In this document: one piece after another, positions 40,501-48,079 of the stretch
Layout: the number at the start of each line of letters is the position of its first letter
How positions within the stretch are numbered: the stretch's first letter is position 1
NCBI RefSeq assembly: GCF_001625305.1
Contig: NW_017802602.1
Span: 2,088,965 to 2,152,964, forward strand
Source of the DNA: Branchiostoma belcheri
Taxonomy: Eukaryota; Chordata; Leptocardii; Amphioxiformes; Branchiostomatidae
DNA: 64,000 nucleotides
Direction of reading: 5' to 3'
Notes under the pieces: model-generated
Told to the model about the DNA's origin: nothing
The model's input: only the letters and a program-made list of their open reading frames with translations
Databases searched by the model: none
Translations under genes and position numbers: made by a program

Positions 40501-42611
40501 TTTGCGGGTGGACGACCGCTGTAAGGGCCTAAATTTTCGAGCTGATCAACCATTTCTGGCTCCATGATCTGACACCTGAGTGATAAAACGTTGTACAATT
40601 GGTTTTTTAACACTGACTGCGATATCACTGAATTCTAAAAAAAAAGAATAATCCCTACCTACAGACCCTAATTTTTTCAGGACCGAAACAGGAAACACAA
40701 AATTTTATTTCCTAGGCCTTACTGTGGGTACAGGCAGGGTTGTGCAATCGTGGGGGTGATTGATTTTTATTTTATTTTCCGTTACGCATGTGATAAGAAC
40801 AAACAAAAACTAACAGTTTACGCGGAAGGAGGAAGAGAACTTTGTGCTTGGCGGCAAACAAGTTTCGGCGCCATTTTTCGGTCTTACAAGCAACTGGAAA
40901 AGAGGAATTTTCTTCTACCAACTTCAGATCTTTTAGAAGACACCGGTTATGCCAACAAATCTGCTGAGCAACCAAAACCAACGCATGAATTTGAATTTGC
41001 ACAAACCGATTCAAACTCGGATAAACTAACAGATAAACATTCTAACCAAAGTGCAACTTGTAAATTGGGTTGAATACAGTTTTACATTGTTTCTACCAAG
41101 GATTGAATTATTTAGTACCTTTCATAGTACAGTCTGCACTCCTCAATGCAACCACCAACCAAAACATTTTCTTTTGAGCAGTCAGCCAAGGAAACAAGAG
41201 TGAAACAAGAGGTGTGCTTGAACCATGCAAACTTCCTCATAATGGCACTGGAAAATGTAAACACTGTGGAACAGGAAACCTGAGAAAATCTTAACGTTGA
41301 GCTGATGTCTTGACACAGTCGGAAATTCTTCGTGAGAAAATGTGACTTTGGACTTGAACTTTGGGGCAAACCGTGTGAACAACACATTATCAACAAATTA
41401 TAACCAACTGCCTGAGAGCTTATGTAAACATGTGAATAAGACTTCTGTGACTGAAAGCTGCAAAAACGTCTGCTTCCTGCACACATCCTGGCGTGGACTG
41501 AAGGTTTGGGGTTCAATTCCCGGTCTCCTGTACAGTTGTAGTCATGCTGACTGTTGCTTGACTTGTGATGCTATTTTCCTTGTTGATGACTTCACTGTGA
41601 TTCAACCTCTTTCCTTATAGAGTTATGTGTGGCCTACATGTACATATATCATTGACACACATACACTCTGTGAGGGCATGAACTTCCTTTCCCCCTTTTG
41701 TGATTGTACAGCAACAACCATGGGTGTTTCACATGTTAGATTGTACTAAAACGTGACATACTGTTATATGTTTAGTTCAGATGCCCCCCTCCCCCTTCTG
41801 ATGATAGTGACACCACCTTCTGGCCCACCCTTGGTAACAAAAAGCCCCAGGCTACTACTAGTACTAGACTACTCTGGTTACCACTATCAATTTTCAGACA
41901 AATTGTCTCTTAAGGTTTACATTTTAGAACTCAGAAATCTGTTAAACTTACCTCCTCCTTGCATCATTTTGTAGAACTTGCTCTCTATGTGGAGCTGGGG
42001 ATGCTTCGTTTTGACACATTCTAGCTTGATAGCCACTTCCTCTCCGTTGGAAATATTAGTTCCTAGGGGGAAAAATCACACGAAAATAAAATAGCACTCA
42101 GGATTTCTGTACTACAAGAATATCAGCATACAAATGTGAGTGATGTGATTCTAAAATGGAATATTTTAGTAAGGAAATAAGTGGAGAGGTAACGTTATAA
42201 TTTTGACAGTTGGAAATGTTGTAATGTTTTGATAAGTGTCACGGTTACAACCGATCTCAACCCCAACCCTAAATTTTAAAACTGGCTCGCTCGGGAAGAT
42301 CTAGAAACTGGCCAGGCCAGATCTGATACAGGAAAATAAGTTTTAGGTAATCCCCGAACAAATCCAGGTTGTTTGTTTGTAAGGGAGCCTGAGAGACCAC
42401 CGCTTTCAGCAAGTGTCCCGGCCACTGCCGACATGTAATTTGCAGGACTCAGCTGTTTCCTTTCAAATGAAAATCGCAGTCGATACAATCAGGTATGTTT
42501 GGGGTGTCTTGTAGGGATTGTAGAGGGCTACAAACCTAGGTAAATGTCTCCGAAGCTCCCGCTTCCGATCTTGCGGCCCAGCCGGTATTTGTTACCGACT
42601 CTCAACTCCAT
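19506..42611 (-). CDS. CSNK1D/E: Casein kinase 1 delta/epsilon with duplicated alternative exons
   Basis: Coding exons, 5' to 3' on minus: 42536-42611, 41952-42062, 30232-30380 (3a) or 30023-30171 (3b), 28490-28718, 27568-27738, 26073-26221 (6a) or 25388-25536 (6b), 24053-24230, 22285-22473, optional 20268-20339, 19506-19591. About 445 codons without the optional exon; human CK1 delta has 415. The Ser/Thr kinase domain (about residues 9-280) shows the G-loop [11 protein letters not shown], lysine in VAIKLE, catalytic [13 protein letters not shown] in [10 protein letters not shown] and the CK1-specific SINTHLG in place of APE. Family roles: phosphorylation of circadian PER proteins, Wnt and Hedgehog components. 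Exon 8 carries the conserved tail [13 protein letters not shown]. Being pre-duplication, one gene probably stands for vertebrate CSNK1D and CSNK1E. Exons 1-8 are firm; exons 9 and 10 rest on splice sites and phase only. Confidence 0.95.
20048..20143. repeat. 54-bp-period direct repeat
   Basis: A segment of about 40 bp beginning TTGTACTGATATGTAAG occurs twice without visible differences, offset by 54 bp, in the last intron of the CK1 gene. Identity suggests a recent duplication. Confidence 0.85.
20268..20339 (-). CDS. CSNK1D/E: Candidate cassette exon 9 of the CK1 gene
   Basis: 72 nt (24 codons), phase 1 on both sides, so it can be skipped without a frame change. The acceptor has a good pyrimidine tract (CACCCCTTCTCTAG) and the donor is GTACGT. 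It would encode a very basic segment ([13 protein letters not shown]) in the regulatory tail. No homologue recalled. Confidence 0.45.
20479..20851. mobile_element. TIR element, TTTTATGGATGACATC family
   Basis: Inverted ends: left CAATTTTATGGATGACATCC and right GATGTCATCCATAAAATC, with CACTGA outside both. The interior holds a second inverted pair around GTGCCATCCTC and GAGGATGGCAC. A left-end-only copy lies at about 6870-6960, and a diverged full copy at about 26929-27187. No transposase seen. Confidence 0.65.
22655..22800. repeat. Dispersed repeat (AAGCAATGAAGCAA family)
   Basis: Shared with 57172-57335 and, in the opposite orientation, 34331-34510. Common blocks are GGGCTC...AAGCAATGAAGCAA near one end and CACCTCTCCC...AAG.ATTTCT near the other. 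No coding sequence. Confidence 0.6.
23505..24005. repeat. Tandem array of five hairpin units in CK1 intron 7
   Basis: About five imperfect units of 75-115 bp. Each opens with ATCAAGCTTCTA and closes with TAGAAGCTTGAT or a close variant, so each unit can fold on itself, with AACCAGTGGAAGGG-like loops between. The array ends about 50 bp from the donor of CK1 exon 7 (24053), inside the intron. Confidence 0.8.
24298..24442. mobile_element. Short TIR element (MITE)
   Basis: Ends are ACAGTCAAATCG...TGACCACC and the inverted GAGTGGTC...TTTTGACTGT. The piece of about 145 bp has no coding capacity and sits in CK1 intron 6. Confidence 0.6.
25388..25536 (-). CDS. CSNK1D/E: CK1 alternative exon 6b (canonical version)
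   Basis: 149 nt, entry phase 1 and exit phase 0, donor GTAAGT, acceptor CTTTTCAG. It encodes [20 protein letters not shown] through VFDWNMLKF, the same end of the kinase domain as vertebrate CK1 delta/epsilon (FDWNMLKF). Confidence 0.93.
26073..26221 (-). CDS. CSNK1D/E: CK1 alternative exon 6a (variant kinase-domain end)
   Basis: Same 149-nt length, phases and donor hexamer as exon 6b, 536 nt upstream of it in the gene. It encodes [20 protein letters not shown] through VFDWNLYHL. Many third positions differ from 6b, yet the protein is nearly the same until the last four residues, where MLKF becomes LYHL. Intact splice sites and mostly silent change indicate a functional alternative exon and not a relic. 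Confidence 0.88.
26503..26898. mobile_element. hAT-like MITE with 8-bp target duplication
   Basis: Perfect 14-bp terminal inverted repeats, TAGTGATGCATACC and GGTATGCATCACTA. The flanks gacacact (26495-26502) and gacacacg (26899-26906) match at 7 of 8 positions, the duplication length of hAT transposons. The 396-bp interior has subterminal repeats of the TTAGGTCC and GTCCGGACTT type and no ORF. It lies in CK1 intron 5. Confidence 0.85.
27371..27520. repeat. Fold-back repeat with dispersed relative
   Basis: AGCTTGTTCCAACACAAAGAAAT at one end and its inverted copy ATTTCTTTGTGTTGG at about 27451-27475, followed by ACTATGGATTCTACCAAC. The latter half recurs at about 48485-48550. It lies just beyond the CK1 exon 5 donor. 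Confidence 0.6.
27739..27891 (-). other. CSNK1D/E: Possible 51-codon extension of CK1 exon 5 from a duplicated acceptor
   Basis: A tandem duplication of about 153 bp places a second acceptor (CCTGCAG) at 27892-27893. It is followed by 59 nt identical to the start of exon 5 ([20 protein letters not shown]) and then former intron sequence. The frame stays open for 153 nt into the normal exon, so using the distal acceptor adds 51 residues in frame. The normal acceptor CTCTAG remains intact. Confidence 0.5.
28025..28087. repeat. Short palindrome in CK1 intron 4
   Basis: TTATGTCCAACACTAATAGT and its inverted copy with one or two mismatches around a short loop. Could be a tiny MITE. Confidence 0.5.
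28441..28485. repeat. (CAAA)n microsatellite beside the CK1 exon 4 donor
   Basis: On the transcribed (minus) strand this is a (TTTG)n run starting about five bases past the exon 4 5' splice site. U/G-rich tracts at this place can bind splicing regulators; here that is inference. Confidence 0.9.
29062..29400. mobile_element. Fold-back element in CK1 intron 3
   Basis: Outer inverted repeat ACACAAAGCAGACTCAA against TTGAGTCTGCTTTCTTG, with TTATGGGTCAAAGGTGA-type internal sequences repeated in both orientations. No ORF of interest. Confidence 0.5.
29461..29777. mobile_element. Long imperfect palindrome (MITE)
   Basis: Outer arms AGACAAGACCCGATTTACA... and ...TGTAAATCGTGTCCAAGTCT. The inner arms GCCTGCTTTGACGTATGTCA and their inverted copy (29579-29668) are nearly perfect. 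About 317 bp, in CK1 intron 3, with no coding sequence. Confidence 0.7.
30023..30171 (-). CDS. CSNK1D/E: CK1 alternative exon 3b (canonical version)
   Basis: 149 nt, entry phase 1 and exit phase 0. It encodes [20 protein letters not shown] (gatekeeper and hinge region) through LLLADQL, identical in layout to vertebrate CK1 delta/epsilon, including FNFCSRKF. Acceptor CACACTAG, donor GTAAGC. Confidence 0.93.
30232..30380 (-). CDS. CSNK1D/E: CK1 alternative exon 3a (variant)
   Basis: Same length and phases as 3b, only 60 nt upstream of it in the gene. The protein differs at two places: WCGVEGD for WCGAEGD and FNFCMRKF for FNFCSRKF. By eye about 25 of 149 bases differ and nearly all are silent, so both copies have long been under protein-level selection. 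Acceptor CCGAACAG, donor GTAAGG. Confidence 0.9.
30990..31460. repeat. Tandem repeat, about four units of roughly 115 bp, in CK1 intron 2
   Basis: Units share AAGTTTATAATCAGAATGTT, GACCAG, ACATGTTTACAA, TTTCC(A/G)ACA(A/G)GTCTTCTG and TTATGTCTACAG in the same order. Divergence between units is moderate. No coding sense. Confidence 0.7.
34163..34266. repeat. Dispersed repeat with TCTAGGGTCTGCAG core
   Basis: Shared with 9018-9116 (MRPS7 intron 4) and in inverted, broken form with 40436-40725 (same CK1 intron). The common core is GACTAGGGTCTGCAG-TTTTTTCTAGGGT, then AAACAGGAAA and TTTCCTAGGCCT. Probably pieces of a fold-back element. Confidence 0.6.
34592..34697. other. Assembly gap (106 N)
   Basis: Run of N in CK1 intron 2. 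Sequence just after it (TATCTGTATCTGTATAGCCG) matches a retrotransposon-tail-like repeat also found near 35335 and, inverted, near 38095. Confidence 1.
34928..35088. mobile_element. Fold-back MITE
   Basis: Inverted ends AGGATTCAAGAGTTTTCTTT...CACAACC and ...GTTGTGTAAAAGAAAACTCC, with inner TCTCTCACCTTAAGTGCT and AGCACTTTAGGTGAGAGA. Internal CACCTTCCTCAGA resembles the element at 56127-56316. Confidence 0.7.
35740..36180. repeat. GC-rich double palindrome
   Basis: Two strong hairpins in an otherwise AT-rich intron. The first (35746-35814) has arms of about 32 bp, CGTTCGATAACGGGTTCCG... and inverted, around a loop of a few bases, with one mismatch. The second (about 36030-36172) has outer arms ACAACACGG.GTATTCCG and inverted, with CGGATCGCC...GGCGATCCG inside. 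The stretch TTCTTGGGTGGGTATGA between them recurs inverted near 49984-50006. Confidence 0.75.
37860..38125 (+). repeat. 3' remnant of a CR1/L2-like non-LTR retrotransposon
   Basis: Reads [19 protein letters not shown] then a stop, the usual C-terminus of non-LTR ORF2, followed by a tail ending GGTTATACCGGCCATACAGATACA. Only the 3' end is present. Confidence 0.65.
38343..38702. repeat. Fold-back repeat (GGTGCAC family)
   Basis: AGGGCTTGAAA at the left and CCAGCCCT at the right, with many GGTGCAC and TTGGAGCTGTGCACC-type words in both orientations. A second member lies at 57652-57896 in RNF216. Confidence 0.5.
39008..39212. mobile_element. Long-arm palindromic MITE
   Basis: Arms of more than 80 bp starting TAGCCTCTACCAGGCTTTGG, nearly perfectly inverted, around a loop of about 36 bp. 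A half-length relative occurs in LENG9 intron 5 at about 5688-5790 (AGCCTCTGCCAGGCTTCAGA). Confidence 0.85.
39353..39531. mobile_element. Fold-back MITE, copy 2 of the 16145 family
   Basis: Same termini (AAGCAGAGGTTTGGGCTTTG and inverted) and same inner CTTTCTTTTTTGCACTGGT arms as 16145-16321, with differences scattered throughout. Confidence 0.75.
41480..41660 (+). repeat. Possible tRNA-derived SINE fragment
   Basis: B-box-like GGGTTCAATTCCCGG at about 41511-41525 with no gene around it, in CK1 intron 2. No second full copy recognised, so support is thin. Confidence 0.25.
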
Positions 42612-42990
42612 CTCGGCTCTGGAACACAGACAGAAGTGTCAGGAATGCACCCAGGCCGTTCGAAAGCCCCAGTCAATGACAAACCGACGCAAACAGACGG
42701 AATCTCCCTCGGATTCGGCTTGGGTTTTTGCCCGTTTCTCTCACAATTGTGCCGGCAAGGATCAGTCCACAACAAGATATGTTCCTCAACGTTTGTTTCA
42801 ACTTGAAATCGGGAACATCGGTGTGTGGATAGTGTCAGGATGTCGCGGATTCTTCATGGTCTACCCCAAAGTACTCCGTACAGCCGCCATTATTTACTCC
42901 GCTGGACTCCGTTGCCGCCCGTAGGCCGCATGCGCACAGCTGGCGATGACGAAAGTTCCCCGGATGCTCAAGGCCCCCTACCCGCAATAA
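42612..42990 (-). promoter_or_regulatory. CK1 5' UTR and promoter region
   Basis: Sequence upstream of the CK1 start codon, CpG-richer than its surroundings near 42880-42970, with TGACGAAAG and AGCCGCCAT words. No TATA box placed. The transcription start is not determinable. Confidence 0.45.
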
Positions 42991-42999
42991 AATTAGCCT

Positions 43000-45915
43000 A
43001 TTAATATGCTATGCCACTTGCTTATTACGTTAATACTAATTGGAGATAATAGAAAAATACTGGTAATGAGAAATTAACTAAAAAAATATATGCACAAGAA
43101 TGTTTGACAAAATTGTGGCCAGAAAACAGGGTAGCGTTATAATACACACAAACTTTTGGTTGAGTGACTTTGGGCTTGATCGACAGAATGGGAAAAGAGC
43201 AAGGCTATTTCATTTGTACGTTTTTTTTTCTCTAAACGATAAACATGGATAGAATTAAAAACAATTGATAAAGCTACAATCGAACCAACAAATAAAAAAT
43301 ATGATTTAATCTAACCTTACAAGTGCAATGTGATTTAGTTATTTTATTCACTGCTGAACTAATTGAATTCAATCGCCGACAAACACGCCAACTTGAACAA
43401 GTCGAAAGCCTAAACTTCTGCTTTGAAATTAACCGATTTAGATCATCTCACTCGATACCATGTTAAGTACAGGGTGTGACCGTAAAGCGTCAGCAAAACG
43501 CGCAAGCCTTGAGGCTTGAGACACGACCTGATAACAGAGGCGGTGACCCGAAAAAGGTCGCGGGTATCATTTAAGTCAGGGCGGGGCAAAGTCATTACGC
43601 CAGTCCATTTGCTGCATTGTTGTATACTAGTATTTCAAAATCTGAAGTTGTGGAATCATCTTTCAATTTTGAACTACCTGAAATATTAAACTGATGGTTT
43701 GTAAAAGTGTGCATTGATGATAAATAAAATTCTTGGTTATCAATTTTGTCATGTGTGATCGTCTGGATATTTGTCAATGAAAAGTCGCTAATCGTTAGAA
43801 ATCAAAGAGTGTTTTTTTTTGGTTTTTTGTTTTTTAAATCACAGGCGAATTTTGAGGAGACGCGTATGTAAACGTGAAATTTGACTGAGTTGGGTTTATA
43901 ACAGAACCTTTGCTTGTATTTTTTTTCGGTCGCCACTCCATTGATTTTCTGTAAAAAAAATCCGCAAACCGACAAAAAAAGATTAAATATTGTCAAAAAT
44001 AAACCCAATGAAACTTGTGCTTGAAAAAAAAAGAGTACCGGCTCTTTTTTTTAACATCTACTTGGAGATAGTCACCTGTGAATCTAATGCGTCGCGCCGG
44101 AGGGCTTTTACCTACAACAGTCGAACAACTTACGGCAAACTGGGCCTTCATTCACCTTTACCCTTCAGGGCACGCCGGGCAAGATTGTAGCACATAAAAT
44201 ACATAAAATAAGGTACTAGTGATTACATGTTTCAGACTATGCAGATATGTAGTGTTTCAAAGGCATTGATAAAACTACAGACGACTTAAATTCTTCAAGA
44301 AAATTTTGACACATGTTCCTCAGTGTCACCTGATGAGGCTAGTAATGACTGTGGGAACTTGCCGCAGGCTGTCTAACATTTTGTATACAGGCTAGGTGGT
44401 TAAACGAGTGTCAAATTCTCCCAAATAAAGAGATATCTCGGTCAAATTACACAATACCAATGTCACAATCAAATATACAATCCTTCGTTATGCAACGAGA
44501 AGCCTTGTAAAGTTTTACACAAGAAAGAAGACGCGAGTAATAACAACTTACCCCGGGTCCGGAATAGCTGTCAGCGATCTTTTGACAAACGTGTGCACTT
44601 GGCTGAACAAGCTTGACTCCGACTTCCATTTGCCTTTACTCAGTCCCCTTTGTCCATATTGGGGCGATTTCATTCTCTCTAGTCTCTCTAGTTGCAATCT
44701 TCTCATTGCTAACGCTTGTAGCAAAGCCTGTGGAACTGTCAGAGCGCTCAGAAACTGATGTCACTAAAGACCTGTGGCAAAGAATCAACGGCAAGCAGAC
44801 GACGTTGTGTTATTTGAGTGTGGGGATGACGGGGGTGTATCACCAGGCATTTTATCGTGACTCCTATGGGTCCTTGGTGACTGTGAAGGGAGGTGCCCTC
44901 GGCAGGAAGGACTGCTTTTGGTGATGAATCAGAGAAAGACCTAGCAAGGGTTTTCTACCAATCAGAAACTTGCTGATTCCTTCACCACAAAAAGTTTATT
45001 TTTTTGCCTAACATGTTTCTTTCTTGTCCGGAAATGGAAAACGCGGAAGACAACACTTCTGGGGGTTTGGGAGAGAAAAGAAACATCCTTCCATCCATAT
45101 CTTTTCCTCAGCGGATGTTTTGTATTGGTTATCCTGTGTCCCCCTATCACACCCTCCATAAGCGTAACTGAGACCATATATGATAACTATCTTGGTGAGG
45201 AACCAAATATGTTTCCTGATTCGGAATAAAAGTTGACCTCACTCCTGGGCTATCCTGTGCGTAAAGGGGAGAGGCAAGCCTCCTTTTCCCTCAGGAAGCA
45301 CTGCGCTCATTCAACTTAAAATAAATATAGATAAGTTTTATAGCAAATACATGGCCAAGGGCTACAAAGTATTGTAACGTTAAGTTCAAAACAATAGTAT
45401 GAAAAAAGAACATACAAATTATTGTACAATGATGCAAAGACACTTCTGTTATGTGTGGATTCTTTCACTTTTAAGTTAGTAAAACTATTTTCACATGGTA
45501 AGCAAAAGTGGGAAAGTAAGGATGCATAGATTCACAGTAACATGGAATAGCTTCACTGAAAAGTTTTACCAAATTTCCAAATGTTTCTACTAGTCTTTTA
45601 GAAGTGATTTGATTTTGTAGCAAGGACAAAGTTGTTGCATCAACCAAAAAAGTACATAAAAACATTTCTATTGGAAACAGAATTTTCTTTATTGCAGATA
45701 TAAAGACACGATACAACAAGAAGACATTTTTCAAACATCTGATTGAAGGAATGCACAAGACAGAACATCTGTTGTAGGACATGATTAAGTTTAAAGTTGA
45801 GAAGAAAGTATAATATCTATGGACACACAATGTTTGTATTCCACACCTGTTTTTCCCTGCTGGCACTGTAAAATATGAAGTATATCTTGACCTGTGTTGG
45901 TAGTTACATGTTTAG
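43000..45915. other. Intergenic region between CK1 and RNF216
   Basis: AT-rich. ORFs at 44613-44924 (+) and 44447-44629 (-) are short, unrecognised and overlap each other in antisense; I do not accept them as genes. No tRNA, gene or clear element seen before the MITE at 45916. Confidence 0.5.
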
Positions 45916-46162
45916 AGTTAAAACTTTTGATCCAATACGAAAAGTTCTCTCACCTAGAGCTTTCGACCAGTTACTCTGGCCTTCCTCAGTAGACTGACCC
46001 AGTGAGGCTTGTCACCTGGCTTCTTTGAAGTGTGACGTCAACACTGGGTCAAAGAAGCCACGTGACAAACCTCACTGGGTCAGTCTACTGAGGAAGACAA
46101 GAGTGACTGGTCAAAAGCTCTAGGTGAGAGAACGTTTTTGTGTTGGATCAAAAGTTTTAACT
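45916..46162. mobile_element. Complete palindromic MITE (CTCTAGGTGAGAG family)
   Basis: Ends AGTTAAAACTTTTGATCCAA and inverted TTGGATCAAAAGTTTTAACT. Inner arms run TCTCACCTAGAGCTTT...CCCAGTGAGGCTTGTCAC and the reverse. Half copies lie at 55443-55593 and, degenerate, at 60316-60456. Relatives of this layout are common in invertebrate genomes. Confidence 0.8.
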
Positions 46163-46790
46163 TTAAAGACAGTAGGGAGTGTCCATTTGTCATCGTTACT
46201 AGTTGTGATATAAAACCTTTGGCAAGAGTCCACTCTCATGAAGTAGACTCGTGAAATCCAATCCACCCATTTCAGCTTTAGCTTCTAGCAAGGAGGTTTA
46301 AAATGAGACCTCCTTGCTTCTAGTGAATGTATTGGAAGCTCCTGCATAGAATGTTTGTAAGTGGCACTGGCACTGAAGCTAAAACTTCAAAATAAGACTG
46401 GAGATTAGTTACCTATACAGCTTAAAGTTCAACAAATCTGCTTTCAGAAAAAGTAGAATATGGTTGTATCTTAGTTACAATAGAAACAACAGTACAAAAA
46501 TAATCATAACTTGAACGAGAACACTGAAAAGCCAATAATACACTGGCTACTGAAACAATACACAATCTAACAAAAAAAGAGATATTAGTACATGTAAATT
46601 GTAAGTCAAGTCAAGTCTATCTCTACATATAATATATATTTTTTGTATTTTTGCAACAGAAACACAAGATAAGAGTAATAATAACTTTGAAGATGTGTTA
46701 GGCTACGGTGGTAGTACCCAAGAGGTGTTGCAACAATTGGGTGTCGACCTTTGCCACATTTACATAGAAACAAGAACATGCAAATCAAAT

Positions 46791-46796
46791 TTTATT
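46791..46796 (-). promoter_or_regulatory. Candidate polyadenylation signal of RNF216
   Basis: TTTATT on plus (AATAAA on minus), about 1.3 kb past the stop. Another hexamer at 47073-47078 is equally possible. Confidence 0.3.
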
Positions 46797-47573
46797 GCTT
46801 ATAGCCATTCACACTTGTTGGTAATCTGACAAATACATTTCTCGCCAACAAAGACCAAAGTAACTTTTATCATGAACTGACTGATGCCAGAAAAAGGAAC
46901 TTGCTTCAGGCTTTGTTTTTTTAAAATCAAAAACAACTCATCCAGTAGCTTGTAGTATTGCTGGATAGTCTTAGAAGAAAATTGCTTAGCATACAAAAGT
47001 GGTCACAGAAATGGTGAAAATTTCACTACCTCCTGAGCACTCTTATCATGTCATGTTTTTTCCATTTATGATTTTATTTGGCTCCAGTTATGGCTTCAAA
47101 TTTAATTTGAGAAGGATACCAGGGTACAAAAGTTGAGTTCTGTAACAAGTTCTTAAGTCAAATTCTTAACTATTTCTGTGACTACGTGTAGTTTGACAGC
47201 CTAGACTTGTCACAGTACTAGGAAATCCAACTGTTCATTTTGGTGGCAAAATACAATGTAGAAACAAAGAGCTTCCCATATGGCGCCCTCGATTTAGAAA
47301 ATGACCTTGAAAATTGACCTTGACAGCCTTGATTGTGGTTCTCTGACTGTAGACACTAACACATTTGCACTGTGCAAGGCACTGTGTTACATACATGTAC
47401 CTAGTACCTCCAAAAATGTGTCATTAAAAAGTCGTTTAGTCAGCCTGGCAACTTGAAAGATCAGCTAGACGCTACAAGTTTTAAACAGCATCCGTGTATG
47501 ATTCAGACTGTCCTGAGCACCTAGTCCATAGTAGTAATATTCACAGGCACATGGAAGAGGACTGTGAGCATTC

Positions 47574-47935
47574 TTTTCAAATTGCACTAGTTCTTTTTGC
47601 AACCTCTCCTTTTCACAGACCAAGAAATTTTCTTTTTTGCAACCTCTTCTTTTCAAAGAGCAAGAAATCTTCTGTTCTCTTTGCAACCTTTCCTGTTTTG
47701 AAGAGCAAGAAATTTTTCTGTTCTTTTTGCTACCTTTCCTTTTTCATAGGACAAATATTCCATTCTTTTCGGTGACTTTCCTATTTTACAGAGCAAGAAA
47801 TTTTCTGTTCTCTTTGCTTTACAACCTCTTCTTTTCAAGAGCAATAAATTTCATGTTCTTTTTGCCATCCTTCCTTTTTCAAAGAGCAAGAAACTTTCTG
47901 TTCTCTTTGCAACCTTCCCTTTCTGAAAGAGCACT
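47574..47935. repeat. Minisatellite in the likely RNF216 3' UTR
   Basis: About seven imperfect units of roughly 45-55 bp, each with AGAGCAAGAAA, TTCTGTTCT, TTTGCAACCT and CCTTTTC. On the minus strand the units give misleading Lys/Arg-rich ORFs; I treat them as non-coding. Confidence 0.75.
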
Positions 47936-48079
47936 ATGTTTGACTGACACAATGCCACACTCGCTTTTCCTTCATTTCCAGCAACCTTTCTTCTTTCAAA
48001 CTACAAAGTTGACGAAAAGGAAGACACATCTTGATTGCACCTAACGATGCCAGCTTGGCGTGGGAGGGGATGGTGGGGG

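Noticed and set aside
40750..41073. 107-codon ORF in CK1 intron 2
   Set aside because: Unrecognised, flanked by repeats on the left, no splice partner or conserved motif.
41112..41516. 134-codon minus ORF in CK1 intron 2
   Set aside because: Cys/Ser-rich without domain; no supporting start context or homologue recalled.
42544..42924. 126-codon plus ORF over CK1 exon 1
   Set aside because: Antisense shadow of the exon and its CpG-rich promoter.
44613..44924. 103-codon plus-strand ORF with a hydrophobic stretch, overlapping a minus ORF followed by a GTAAGT
   Set aside because: No recognisable domain, no partner exon within the intergenic region, and the minus ORF does not join CK1 exon 2 in phase.
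47465..47844. Lys/Arg/Cys-rich minus ORFs
   Set aside because: They are translations of the minisatellite units and have no independent support.
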